Shown here in pieces: positions 8,741 through 17,140 of a DNA stretch of 64,000 nt (positions within the stretch are counted from its first letter, which is position 1; every line of letters starts with the position of its first letter). Source of the stretch: Candidatus Competibacteraceae bacterium (GTDB taxonomy: Bacteria > Pseudomonadota > Gammaproteobacteria > Competibacterales > Competibacteraceae); contig RXIV01000001.1 of the NCBI GenBank assembly GCA_003989085.1, forward strand, positions 124,001-188,000. The letters run 5' to 3'. The notes under the pieces were generated by a model. That model ran no database searches. It was not told the origin of the DNA and saw only the letters and a program-made list of their open reading frames with translations. A program made the translations under genes and the position numbers.

Positions 8741-11700
8741 CTACTGTTGTACGGCTACTGGTAAATCACCAGCCATACCGAAGCCGACATAGCAACGGTC
8801 AATGCTACAGCCATCCCATTTCCCGTTGCCGTTGTAGTCCAGATACCAAGTACCGTTGCGGAACACTCCGACCTTGGCCTTGCCGTCGCCGTTCCAGTCC
8901 CCCGCCGCTGGCAGGTCTCCTTGGATTCCGAAACTGTTAAACAGGCACAAATCCAACCCGCCGTCTTGCTGGCAGCCATCCCATTTCCCGTTGCCGTTGT
9001 AGTCCAGATACCAAGTACCGCTGCGGAACACCCCGATGCCGGTTTTCAATCCGCCGTCCCAATTTCCCGCCACGGGCAGATCGCCCGGCAGACCGAAATT
9101 CAGGCACAGGTCGATGCCACAGCCATCCCATTTCCCGTTGCCATTGTAGTCCAGAGACCAAGCACCGTTACGGAACACGCCAATCTTGGCAAAGCCTGTT
9201 CCACTCCAGTCTCCCGCTACCGGCAGATCGCCGGGTGCGCCAAAGCCACTGTAACACCCGTCTGTTCCGCAGCCGTCCCATTGGTGGTTGCCATTGCGGT
9301 CAATAAACCACTCCCCGGTACTGGGGCGCAGCACACCAACAGATCGCTTTGTTCCACCGCCCCAATTCCCCGAGGCAGGTAGGTCACCTGTAGTACCGAA
9401 AGCGTCGAACAGGCAGAGATCCAGTCCGCCACTCTGCTGACAGCCATCCCATAACCCCTTAGCATCGGTATCCAGGAACCAACTGCCAGCCCGGAATACT
9501 CCAACGGTAGCAATGGTAGTGAAAGTAGCGGCGACGCTCTTCGCAGTATTTATGGTCAAGACGCAAGTTGGTGCGGTTCCTGAGCATGCCCCGCTCCAAC
9601 CGATAAAATAGGTAGGTGTAGCGGTGAGTATGACACTAGCGCCGTCCGTAAAATTGGCTGAACAGATGATACCTCCACTGCCACAATTAATTCCGCTCGG
9701 ACTACTAGTTACATTTCCTGTCCCGGTGCTAGTGACTACCAATCCATAGGATTGCTTGTCAATTGAGACAGTCTGACGGGTGCTATTATTAATGGTATTC
9801 TCGTCGTTGATCGCCGCCGCCACTTGGGCAGTAATAGTAATTGAACCAGGCAGCGTAGGTGTAATGGTAAAGAGTTTTGTTACGGGACTCACTCCAGGAA
9901 ACAGGACGCCGACACTGCAAGTCATGGTAGTCATGACCACGCTACAGTCAGTAGGATATGTCCCAAAACTGACTGTTGAAGGCACCGTCACTGTGAAGGT
10001 AGTGGCAGGCGCTGGAATTGGCGGCAATACAGTACCGTCATTGTAGGCTTCTACTGTACAACTCATTGAAATTCCTGAGGAGCCGGTAGCAGGACAGACC
10101 AGTTTTACCCGTAAATCAACGGGTGCCGTACCCAACTTGGTGATAAAGGCATCGCTGCTACTGCTGTTAATTGTGGTGTCGTAGCTACCCATAGTGACCG
10201 GAAAATCTGATGAGGCAGTAGACCCGGCGATATAGACGCCATACATATAATTAGCGCCATCAAAGCCATCGTTAACGATTCTTCCGGGAAGGTCTATTGC
10301 GATTCCCGCGCCGCTATCGCTATTATTAAGTCCACCCAAATAGGTTGCATAAAGCACTTTGCTGAAATCGGCGTTAATCATCGCGACGAATGCATCCTGA
10401 GCGCCGCCGCGGGCTTTGCTGAATGCACCGGGAGTGACCGGAAAATTAGCCGAGGCGGTAGCCCCAGTGACGTAAGTGTAGATTTCGCCGGTACTGCTGT
10501 TGACCGCCAAGGCAATGCCTGCACCGCTATCCAAGCTGCTTCCACCCAGATAAGAGGAGTAGATTAATACGTCGCCGGTTGGGTGGATTTTAGTAATGAA
10601 GGCATCCCCACCACCACCGTTCTGGGCACCGAAAACGCCAGGAGTGACCGGAAAATTGGAAGAAGCAGTTGAACCCGTCACATAAACATAACTCTGGCTG
10701 TCCACGGCGATGCTCGCACCGCTATCCAGACCACTACCTCCTAGGTAAGTTGAATAGACCAACGGGTTAGTGGAATCCGGCGCAAATTTAGCGACAAACG
10801 CATCGCCGCTACCGCCCAAGGTTTTACCGAAAGCCCACGGGGTATTCAGGTTGGTCGAAGCAGTAGAGCCGGTGATATAGATAGAGCCTGCGGTATCTAC
10901 TGCAATTGCAGTTCCCTTATCGTCTTTGCTACCGCCAAAATAAGTTGAGTACTGCATGATCCATGCTGGATCAAATTTGACAACAAAAGCATCAATACCA
11001 CCACTAAGATTAGGCTGGTAAACATTACTACCAGTGACTGGAAAGGCGGTGGGAAAAAGAGACGTGGTATACCCGGTGACATAGATATTGCCGATGGCAT
11101 CTACGGTAATGCCAGTTCCTCCTTCATCCTTGCCACCGCCTAAATAGCTCGAATATAACAAGGCGCCATTGAAAGTATTGAATTTGGCAATAAATGCGTC
11201 ACTAGAACCACTGATTGCCTGAGTATATCCACCGGCAACTGGAAGTATCGGAAATGTCTTGGAAGCGGTAGTTCCAACTATATAAACAGCCGTACCGAAT
11301 GGATTAACAGCAATGCCATAGCCAATATCATCCTTGTCTTCAGGTAATGCACCGGACATCAAGGTTGAAAACAACAGTGCGGTTCCATTGGGATTGAATT
11401 TAGCAACAAAAACATCCTTGTTTTTCAACGAGGGCAGGTTGCTGCGATCATAGCCATTAGTGAATATGGTGCTGGGAAAGTTGGTAGAGGCTACCGCGCC
11501 GGTGACATAGGCATTGCCTGAATTATCGACCGCAATGCTGGTAGCATAATCAACGCCCATACCGCCCAGAAACGTCGAATAAGCGAGCACCGGATCAATA
11601 ATTAAAGGCTGATTTTTGTCATAAGCCTCCACCGTAAATCCGATTTCAATTGCCGCATCCAATGGGTCTCCCGCTGCAGGTGGTAACTTTGCAACCAGCT

Positions 11701-12469
11701 TAAAACCACCATCGATCAACCGGCGCTGACCAGCAATATTCTGGTAAATAACCGGCTTGTGCCAGCGTATTTCGCCAAGCGCCATTTTCAACACTAAATC
11801 ACCGTTATCAGCCACAGTCACTGGTATGCCTTCATTTAGTTCAGTCAGAGCTAAATGGATGCGGTCTGGATCAGCGCCGGGCGCAACGATGAAGTCGTAT
11901 TCCAGTTGCCGCTGATTGCCGTAGTAAATCAGATCAATTCCAGGATAAACCTTTTGTAGTTGCACTTTGGCATAAGTAGGAATACCAGTATGCCATTGTT
12001 GGGGATCCGATCCTCGGTAGTCATTAACTTGGGTTGGTAATGGATTCAATCCGCTAATTGCAGCTTGGGGATTAGCGCCGATCAAGTGCATTTGCAGTGT
12101 CGAAAGTTTGACATCCAGTGGGTTCGGCTCCAAAAGTGCCGAGGTACGGAGACTGAATACCGCTGCGTCAGGCGTAAGATATAGGGTATAACCCGGCCCG
12201 TGTGAGACGAACTGCACGTGTGGATCGGTTTGGCCCTGATTGGCTTCAAAAATGAGTGGCAGCTTGCCGTAGGCGGTGTTGATCCGCGCTTTTTGCGTGG
12301 ATGAGGGTGCGACGATTGCTGGGAGCGTCAAGGAAGCGACAGACGGTGTTTTCGAAAACGCTATCCTCTCCGTCGTCATAAAATATACAGATAATGTGAT
12401 TATTATCAGTATATTGAATGATAGTGCCATCCTAAGCCATCCGGCTAATTTAGTTTTCTGTTGTTTCAT
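8741..12469 (-). CDS. Large secreted SBBP beta-propeller protein with InlB-like and NGNGKWDG repeats
   Basis: 1242 residues from the ATG at 12469 (GGAG nine bases upstream; the frame continues to a TTG at 12484). A signal-anchor-like segment at about 14-32 is followed by the conserved N-terminal domain of SBBP proteins (LPLIFEANQGQTDPHVQFVSHG, about 50-290). Six to seven SBBP repeats follow (about 295-770) with motifs such as YSTYLGGSG, IAVDSQSYVYVTGSTAS and DAFVAKF. Then come a DUF11/CARDB-like Ig domain, a divergent InlB-type repeat (about 925-1000, ITLAN-like TATPTYFIGWSGACSG) and five C-terminal repeats. It is probably surface-exposed or secreted; SBBP proteins have no well-defined biochemical role, so none is proposed. 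No partner gene is adjacent, the flagellar locus being upstream. Confidence 0.8.
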   Translation of the reverse strand: MKQQKTKLAGWLRMALSFNILIIITLSVYFMTTERIAFSKTPSVASLTLPAIVAPSSTQKARINTAYGKLPLIFEANQGQTDPHVQFVSHGPGYTLYLTPDAAVFSLRTSALLEPNPLDVKLSTLQMHLIGANPQAAISGLNPLPTQVNDYRGSDPQQWHTGIPTYAKVQLQKVYPGIDLIYYGNQRQLEYDFIVAPGADPDRIHLALTELNEGIPVTVADNGDLVLKMALGEIRWHKPVIYQNIAGQRRLIDGGFKLVAKLPPAAGDPLDAAIEIGFTVEAYDKNQPLIIDPVLAYSTFLGGMGVDYATSIAVDNSGNAYVTGAVASTNFPSTIFTNGYDRSNLPSLKNKDVFVAKFNPNGTALLFSTLMSGALPEDKDDIGYGIAVNPFGTAVYIVGTTASKTFPILPVAGGYTQAISGSSDAFIAKFNTFNGALLYSSYLGGGKDEGGTGITVDAIGNIYVTGYTTSLFPTAFPVTGSNVYQPNLSGGIDAFVVKFDPAWIMQYSTYFGGSKDDKGTAIAVDTAGSIYITGSTASTNLNTPWAFGKTLGGSGDAFVAKFAPDSTNPLVYSTYLGGSGLDSGASIAVDSQSYVYVTGSTASSNFPVTPGVFGAQNGGGGDAFITKIHPTGDVLIYSSYLGGSSLDSGAGIALAVNSSTGEIYTYVTGATASANFPVTPGAFSKARGGAQDAFVAMINADFSKVLYATYLGGLNNSDSGAGIAIDLPGRIVNDGFDGANYMYGVYIAGSTASSDFPVTMGSYDTTINSSSSDAFITKLGTAPVDLRVKLVCPATGSSGISMSCTVEAYNDGTVLPPIPAPATTFTVTVPSTVSFGTYPTDCSVVMTTMTCSVGVLFPGVSPVTKLFTITPTLPGSITITAQVAAAINDENTINNSTRQTVSIDKQSYGLVVTSTGTGNVTSSPSGINCGSGGIICSANFTDGASVILTATPTYFIGWSGACSGTAPTCVLTINTAKSVAATFTTIATVGVFRAGSWFLDTDAKGLWDGCQQSGGLDLCLFDAFGTTGDLPASGNWGGGTKRSVGVLRPSTGEWFIDRNGNHQWDGCGTDGCYSGFGAPGDLPVAGDWSGTGFAKIGVFRNGAWSLDYNGNGKWDGCGIDLCLNFGLPGDLPVAGNWDGGLKTGIGVFRSGTWYLDYNGNGKWDGCQQDGGLDLCLFNSFGIQGDLPAAGDWNGDGKAKVGVFRNGTWYLDYNGNGKWDGCSIDRCYVGFGMAGDLPVAVQQ
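8744..9510 (-). repeat. Five in-frame tandem repeats coding GVFR-x-WxLDxNGNGxWDGC units
   Basis: Each unit is about 145-165 bases and encodes GVFRNGTWYLDYNGNGKWDGC followed by a spacer ending GDLPVAGDW (fragments vary). At DNA level a block of about 45 bases around the NGNGKWDGC codons is nearly identical at 8810-8855, 8977-9022 and 9123-9155. This indicates recent duplication or gene conversion. The last unit is truncated after GDLPVA. The D-x-N-G-N-G spacing resembles calcium-binding loops. Confidence 0.8.
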
Positions 12470-12660
12470 TATTCTTTTCTCCAAGAATCGTAAACATCAA
12501 ATTGAAGACATTAGTGTTGCATTCATAATGCCACATTGCGATGCAGGGAGGGGCAACAAATCCGGCAAATGAGCCAGAGTCGAGGGGTCGTCTATGTTAC
12601 AGACGTGACGGCCTGGGATGTGGTGGAATCGCGAAGGGAACGACAGATGGAAACTGATGA

Positions 12661-13128
12661 TCAGGCTTTGGCGATGGGACCGCGATGACCGCCGCCAAAC
12701 ACCTTGCGGGTTCCTTGATCATAGAGAAAGTCCAGCGAGTCGCGCCCACTCAGAATAGCCAGCGACCGTTCAACATGACTGCGCCCGGCGGCGATTACGG
12801 CGCCGTTAATGTCATTCTGATCGTGTAACCGCTCAGCGGCCAGCTCCAGTTCTGCCCACAACTGGGTTGCCACAGCCCGCTCCGCCACCGGTAACCGGTT
12901 CAAACTGTCTGCTATACCTTGCGTATCGGCAGCCAGACCACAAGTTCGCAGATCGTCCAGCCGGTGGGCGATCTGGTCACGCAGTTGGTCAATGCAATGC
13001 TGCTTTTCAGCAACAATCTGTTCCAGCGCGGGTAGATCGCGGGCTTTCAAAACCGCGTATTCGCGTTGCAGCAAGTGCAGCAGAGTTTCGACTGTTGTCA
13101 GTTCTTCCCGCAGTTGCGCCGCCAGCAT
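12661..13128 (-). CDS. flgN: Flagellar export chaperone FlgN
   Basis: 155 residues, all-helical, matching the FlgN family in length and pattern (LREELTTVETLLHLLQREYAVLKARDLPALEQIVAEKQ). FlgN holds the hook-filament junction proteins FlgK and FlgL in the cytoplasm and delivers them to the flagellar export apparatus; both substrates are encoded at the end of the divergent flg operon. The gene begins 11 bases after flgM and shares its sigma-28 promoter. The annotation rests on family pattern plus position next to flgM, since FlgN is weakly conserved. Confidence 0.88.
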   Translation of the reverse strand: MLAAQLREELTTVETLLHLLQREYAVLKARDLPALEQIVAEKQHCIDQLRDQIAHRLDDLRTCGLAADTQGIADSLNRLPVAERAVATQLWAELELAAERLHDQNDINGAVIAAGRSHVERSLAILSGRDSLDFLYDQGTRKVFGGGHRGPIAKA

Positions 13129-13139
13129 GATCGACCCGC

Positions 13140-13451
13140 CTATCCGAACAGAGTTGATTCAAAAGTGGACATTTTTTCTGCGATCTGCCGCGCATTGATC
13201 GGGTAACTCCCCTCTTCAATGGCTTGGCGCAAGGCGGCAATCCGGGCCTCATCAATGGGCGGTTCCCGATCGGCTTCCATCTGGCGCAGGGCTTGTGAAC
13301 TGGGAGTCAGCCGAACCGGATCGATTTCGCTGACCGGCTTGCCTGGCGAACCGCTGCTCGGCATTGGGCCCGATTTCGTTGAAGCGGGCCGATCCACAGC
13401 GCTGTCGCCGCGCACGGATGAAAACTGGATTCCGTTGATATTAATCGCCAT
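13140..13451 (-). CDS. flgM: Anti-sigma-28 factor FlgM
   Basis: 103 residues from the ATG at 13451, which starts MAININGI, the usual FlgM opening; the frame continues to a TTG at 13475. The N-terminal half is polar and disordered, and the C-terminal half has the sigma-binding helices (ARIAALRQAIEEGSYPINARQIAEKM). FlgM binds FliA and blocks late flagellar gene expression until it is secreted through the finished hook. The gene is preceded by a consensus sigma-28 promoter (13490-13516), so FlgM should be in a feedback loop with the sigma factor it inhibits. flgN follows. Confidence 0.95.
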   Translation of the reverse strand: MAININGIQFSSVRGDSAVDRPASTKSGPMPSSGSPGKPVSEIDPVRLTPSSQALRQMEADREPPIDEARIAALRQAIEEGSYPINARQIAEKMSTFESTLFG

Positions 13452-13489
13452 GGTCGTCCCATCCCGTCTGTTCAAAGGTTACAGATCAT

Positions 13490-13516
13490 TTATCGGCGGT
13501 TCCAAGCGGAACTTTA
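13490..13516 (-). promoter_or_regulatory. Sigma-28 (FliA) promoter of flgMN
   Basis: On the minus strand the sequence reads TAAA, exactly 15 bases, then GCCGATAA, a full match to the FliA consensus. It lies 39 bases before the flgM ATG, in the gap after the flgA stop. It therefore gives flgMN a late-class promoter independent of any read-through from flgA. Confidence 0.88.
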
Positions 13517-13528
13517 GTGGAATTACCG

Positions 13529-14230
13529 CTACCGGCCAACCTCAACCCGATGATTACCGACCGCAGTACCTTCAATGACGCGCTTGGATCTTTGATTACG
13601 GACCCGCAACCGTTCACCTAGACCAGCATCGCTCAAGGCAATGCCACTGGAGGTGATTTCCATCCCGCCTTGCTGAATGGCCAGTATGACGGTTTCTCCC
13701 TGGCGGATCGCTGGCGGTGTTTTGACGATCTGCGGAGGAATCACCGTGCCGGCGTTCAACGCCTGCCGTAATTGCTTGCCGATCAAGGCGTCGGGGACGG
13801 TTTCGTAGCCGCCAGACAATACCGATAACTCGCGCCGTTCGCTGCGCAGATCAGCGGCGCTGAGGAGGGTTCCCCTGCTCAGAAAACGGCTGGCCACCAC
13901 AACTTGATCGAAAACCCGGACGGTAGCGCGCTGATAGACCGTCCACGGCTGTGGACCGGGGCAACGTACTCCGATCGAGGTATTGCCCACTGTTTTCGCC
14001 CCACCCGGCAGAAAGGCTTCGAGTGCCGTCCCACATTTTGTCAAGCGCAGCCGTGGGTCAAGGGCAGTCAGGTTGATTTGCGGCGGTTCGGCGCGATGAC
14101 GATGCTGCGCCACCAGAAACTCCCGAGCCTGATGCGAGATTGTCTCTAATGGCTGGATCGCTTCATCAGCCATTGCTAGCGCCGCCAAACCGAATAGTAC
14201 TGGCAAAATTTTCCACCCCAAGCTGCCCAT
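13529..14230 (-). CDS. flgA: Flagellar P-ring assembly chaperone FlgA
   Basis: 233 residues from the ATG at 14230, which has a strong GGAGGAG ribosome-binding site; the open frame extends upstream to 14332 without one. A signal peptide (LPVLFGLAALAMA, cleaved near residue 20) is followed by the FlgA/SAF fold (VVASRFLSRGTLLSAADLRSERRELSVLSGGYETVPDALIGKQLRQ) and the C-terminal RVRNQRSKRVIEGTAVG. FlgA acts in the periplasm and assists FlgI assembly into the P ring. It is divergent from flgB, the arrangement seen in many gammaproteobacteria. Confidence 0.93.
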   Translation of the reverse strand: MGSLGWKILPVLFGLAALAMADEAIQPLETISHQAREFLVAQHRHRAEPPQINLTALDPRLRLTKCGTALEAFLPGGAKTVGNTSIGVRCPGPQPWTVYQRATVRVFDQVVVASRFLSRGTLLSAADLRSERRELSVLSGGYETVPDALIGKQLRQALNAGTVIPPQIVKTPPAIRQGETVILAIQQGGMEITSSGIALSDAGLGERLRVRNQRSKRVIEGTAVGNHRVEVGR

Positions 14231-14411
14231 CGCTGTTGCTCCTCCTTCATTCGTTATCAAGATCAAGTCAATCAACGGTTCACTCTCATTCCCACACTCT
14301 AGCGAGGGAGTGTCGCGCTGTTCCGGTGACACGGGTGAGCTAACGGAGGTTAGTTGCTACTCGCGCTCACGCTGGAGTACGGGAACCAAACCGGAGGATT
14401 TAACGGCTCAT

Positions 14412-14427
14412 CGGCACAACCTTTGCT
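14412..14427 (+). promoter_or_regulatory. Sigma-54 (RpoN) promoter of the flgB operon
   Basis: The sequence CGGCAC-N5-TTGCT matches the -24/-12 consensus TGGCAC-N5-TTGCW, with the invariant GG and GC at the exact required distance. Transcription would start near 14437, about 85 bases before flgB. The arrangement implies RpoN plus an FleQ/FlrC-type activator, encoded elsewhere, controls the rod-hook operon. The rest of 14231-14522 holds no gene. Confidence 0.8.
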
Positions 14428-14522
14428 TTTCACGACTACAAGCGTGCGGGTGCGCCATTTTTCCGGCAACCCGCTGGTAACGGGGTTCCGTCGAGCGGCT
14501 TATCGTAGCGGGGAGCATTGCA

Positions 14523-14912
14523 ATGGCTATCAGTTTTGAACGTGCTCTGAGCGTCCACAGCCAAGCGCTGGGTGTGCGCTCCCAACGCGCTGAGATTCTA
14601 GCCGCCAATCTGGCGAATACCGATACCCCGGGTTATCTGGCCCGCGATCTGGATTTCAAAGCCACGCTGGCGAGTTTGCAAGGCCAGGATACGCCGCTCA
14701 GGGCAACCCACGCCGTTCATCTCCAGCCGGAGAGCCATGCCGCCGGTCAGTTGCTCTATCGGACGCCATCTCAGATGTCACTGGATGGTAATACGGTGGA
14801 AGAAGAACAGGAGAAAGCGGCGTTTTCAGATAACGCCCTGCACTATCAGGCTAGTCTGCGGTTTCTGGGTAATCGGGTTCAAGGTCTGCTATCCGCCATT
14901 CGGGGGGAGTGA
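14523..14912 (+). CDS. flgB: Flagellar basal-body rod protein FlgB
   Basis: 129 residues, a normal length. The N-terminal rod motif ILAANLANTDTPGYLARDLDF is clear, and the C-terminal helix (LHYQASLRFLGNRVQGLLSAIRG) pairs with it to form the D0 coiled coil. FlgB is a proximal rod subunit, exported by the flagellar type III system without a cleaved signal. It is the first gene of the rightward rod-hook operon, behind the sigma-54 promoter and a GGGGAG ribosome-binding site. flgC follows after two bases. Confidence 0.96.
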   Translation: MAISFERALSVHSQALGVRSQRAEILAANLANTDTPGYLARDLDFKATLASLQGQDTPLRATHAVHLQPESHAAGQLLYRTPSQMSLDGNTVEEEQEKAAFSDNALHYQASLRFLGNRVQGLLSAIRGE

Positions 14913-14914
14913 TC

Positions 14915-15322
14915 ATGTCGTTATTCAGGATTTTCGATATTTCCGGATCGGCGCTCTATGCTCAGACCGTCCGGCTTAATACCACGGCCAGCAATATGGC
15001 GAATGTTGATAGCGCCAGCAGCAGTACGGCGAATACCTATCGGGCGCGGCAGCCGGTATTTGCTACGCAGCTTGCCGATGCCGATAACGAGGCAGCCGGG
15101 GTAGATGTTCTAGGCATTGTTGAAAGCCAGGCGCCATTACGGCGTGAATACCGGCCCGATCACCCACTGGCTGATCAAAACGGCTACGTCAATATGCCGA
15201 ATGTCAATCAGGTTGAAGAAATGGCTAACATGATTTCCGCATCGCGCTCTTATCAGAGCAATGTGGAAGTGCTCAATACTTCCAAGCAGATGCTGATGCG
15301 CACTCTAGCTTTGGGCGATTAA
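14915..15322 (+). CDS. flgC: Flagellar basal-body rod protein FlgC
   Basis: 135 residues from the ATG at 14915, preceded by GGGGGGA; an in-frame GTG six bases earlier is less likely. It has the start FRIFDISGSALYAQTVRLNTTASNMANVD and the C-terminal VNQVEEMANMISASRSYQSNVEVLNTSKQM that define FlgC. It is a proximal rod subunit that stacks with FlgB and FlgF, and its start is tightly coupled to the flgB stop. Confidence 0.96.
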   Translation: MSLFRIFDISGSALYAQTVRLNTTASNMANVDSASSSTANTYRARQPVFATQLADADNEAAGVDVLGIVESQAPLRREYRPDHPLADQNGYVNMPNVNQVEEMANMISASRSYQSNVEVLNTSKQMLMRTLALGD

Positions 15323-15342
15323 CCGCAACAGGAAACACGACC

Positions 15343-15657
15343 ATGACCGCTATCTCCAGTATTGGAACCAGCTCTGCATTGTCCAGCAGCACCTCGACAA
15401 CTGGCAAGAAAGCTAATGATCAACTGGATCAGGCAGACTTTCTTCGGTTGATGACCACGCAACTCCAGAATCAGGATCCGACCAAGCCATTGGACGGCCA
15501 GCAATTTATGGCGCAACTGGCGCAATTTAGCACTCTTAACGGCATCATGGATATGAAGGCATCGCTGGACGGCTTGGTGACGCTATTGACGCCCAAGACT
15601 GAGGCGGCTACCAGCACTCCAAGCTCAACAACTGGCTCGACCGATAATTCTTATTAA
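15343..15657 (+). CDS. flgD: Short flagellar hook-capping protein FlgD (N-terminal domain only)
   Basis: 104 residues, less than half the usual 220-240. The conserved FlgD N-terminal domain is complete (LDQADFLRLMTTQLQNQDPTKPLDGQQFMAQLAQFSTLNGIMDM), but the protein then ends in a Ser/Thr-rich tail and a TAA. The Tudor and Fn3 domains of standard FlgD are absent, and only 44 non-coding bases separate it from flgE, so no shifted continuation exists. FlgD caps the growing hook and guides FlgE polymerisation. Either this minimal form works or a second FlgD exists elsewhere. Confidence 0.9.
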   Translation: MTAISSIGTSSALSSSTSTTGKKANDQLDQADFLRLMTTQLQNQDPTKPLDGQQFMAQLAQFSTLNGIMDMKASLDGLVTLLTPKTEAATSTPSSTTGSTDNSY

Positions 15658-15701
15658 TCCCCCGCATTGTTCCGCTGAATCCTCTGCCAGGAGATTAAAC
15701 C

Positions 15702-17066
15702 ATGTCCTTCCGCACCGCCCTTACTGGGCTGAATGCCGCCAGCGCCGATCTGGCTGTTATCAGTAACAATATCGCCAATAATAACACCACGGCATTCAAG
15801 CAATCCCGTGCGGAATTCGGCGATATTTACTCCCTAAGCGATTTGGGGACATCGACTCGCCGGAGTATTGGCACCGGCGTTAAGCTCAATTCTGTTACCC
15901 AACTATTTAAACAGGGTAATCTGGAAACCACCAGCAATCCATTAGACTTAGCGATTGATGGTGAGGGTTTCTTTGTGCTTCAGGATTCTGATGGTTCGAT
16001 GCTCTATACTCGCGCTGGAGCATTTGGCGTCGATAAAGACGGCTATATTGTTAATACTCGTGGACAGACCTTACAAGGTTATCTGACTAATCCAACGACC
16101 GGTGAAATTGATACGGGTAATGAAGGTGCTCTCCGGACCCAAACCGCCAATATCGATCCCAAGCAAACGACCACTGGAGAATTTGGCATTAATCTCAATG
16201 CCAGCGCGATACCACCGACACAGGCTTTTGATTTCAAGGATTCCCGTACTTACAACTTTTCATCGGCGCTGACAATTTACGATAGTTTGGGCAACGACCA
16301 CAGCCTGAATTCATATTTCGTCAGAGACTCCGCAGTACCGGCGGGTGCCCCAGCCGGTACAACCAGCGCTTGGGATGTTTATTTCAGTATGGATGGCCTA
16401 GGTCTGGATGGGAATGCGCTTCCAGCAGCCGGTGCGGCGACTGCGTCCGGAACCTTGGGGTTTGATGCGTTTGGCGCTGCAACCGCCACCTATGTAGCCG
16501 GAACTTGGTTAACCACTATAGCGATCAACCTGAACAGCATCGTACCGACTAATGGTCCTGATCCGATTACCGGTAACGGGACTCCCAATGGCGCCGAAAA
16601 TCCGATTAATACTTCGGGCACTCCGCCTGGAGTGACCATTAAGTTTGATACCACAACCCAATACGGTAGTCCTTCTAGTACAAATGCAGCTACCCAGGAT
16701 GGCTTTGCGACTGGACGGATTGTCGGTGTGGATGTCGGCGAGGATGGCACCATGAATGGCCGTTACAGCAATGGACAGGCTAAAGTGCTGGGACAGGTGA
16801 TTCTGGCCAATTTCCGCAGTACCTCAGGGTTGAGTCCGATTGGTGACACCAGTTGGGTCGAAACTGCTGCTTCAGGACAACCGGTTAAAGGCCCGCCGGG
16901 CACTGCAAGTCTTGGTTTGGTGCGCGCCGGCGCATTGGAACTCTCCAATGTTGAACTCTCTGAACAATTGGTAAAGATGATCAGCGCCCAGCGTAACTTC
17001 CAGGCTAACGCACAAGTCATCAGCACTGCCGATCAAATGACCCAGACTTTGCTGAATATGCGCTAG
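15702..17066 (+). CDS. flgE: Flagellar hook protein FlgE
   Basis: 454 residues. The N-terminal motif SADLAVISNNIANNNTTAFKQSRAEFGDIY, the LDLAIDGEGFFVLQD signature and the C-terminal LSEQLVKMISAQRNFQANAQVISTADQM are all present, with a large variable D2/D3 region between (about 145-350). FlgE builds the hook, the universal joint between rod and filament, and is exported through the growing structure. A GGAG ribosome-binding site precedes the ATG. By eye, base composition is more AT-rich than in flgF-flgJ downstream. A second, shorter paralogue follows 74 bases later. Confidence 0.95.
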   Translation: MSFRTALTGLNAASADLAVISNNIANNNTTAFKQSRAEFGDIYSLSDLGTSTRRSIGTGVKLNSVTQLFKQGNLETTSNPLDLAIDGEGFFVLQDSDGSMLYTRAGAFGVDKDGYIVNTRGQTLQGYLTNPTTGEIDTGNEGALRTQTANIDPKQTTTGEFGINLNASAIPPTQAFDFKDSRTYNFSSALTIYDSLGNDHSLNSYFVRDSAVPAGAPAGTTSAWDVYFSMDGLGLDGNALPAAGAATASGTLGFDAFGAATATYVAGTWLTTIAINLNSIVPTNGPDPITGNGTPNGAENPINTSGTPPGVTIKFDTTTQYGSPSSTNAATQDGFATGRIVGVDVGEDGTMNGRYSNGQAKVLGQVILANFRSTSGLSPIGDTSWVETAASGQPVKGPPGTASLGLVRAGALELSNVELSEQLVKMISAQRNFQANAQVISTADQMTQTLLNMR

Positions 17067-17140
17067 GGTTGAGAATCGTCAATTTGACGGCATTCCAAGT
17101 TTCGATCACGTCCGGGAGTTCCGGCAAAGAGGATTAAATC

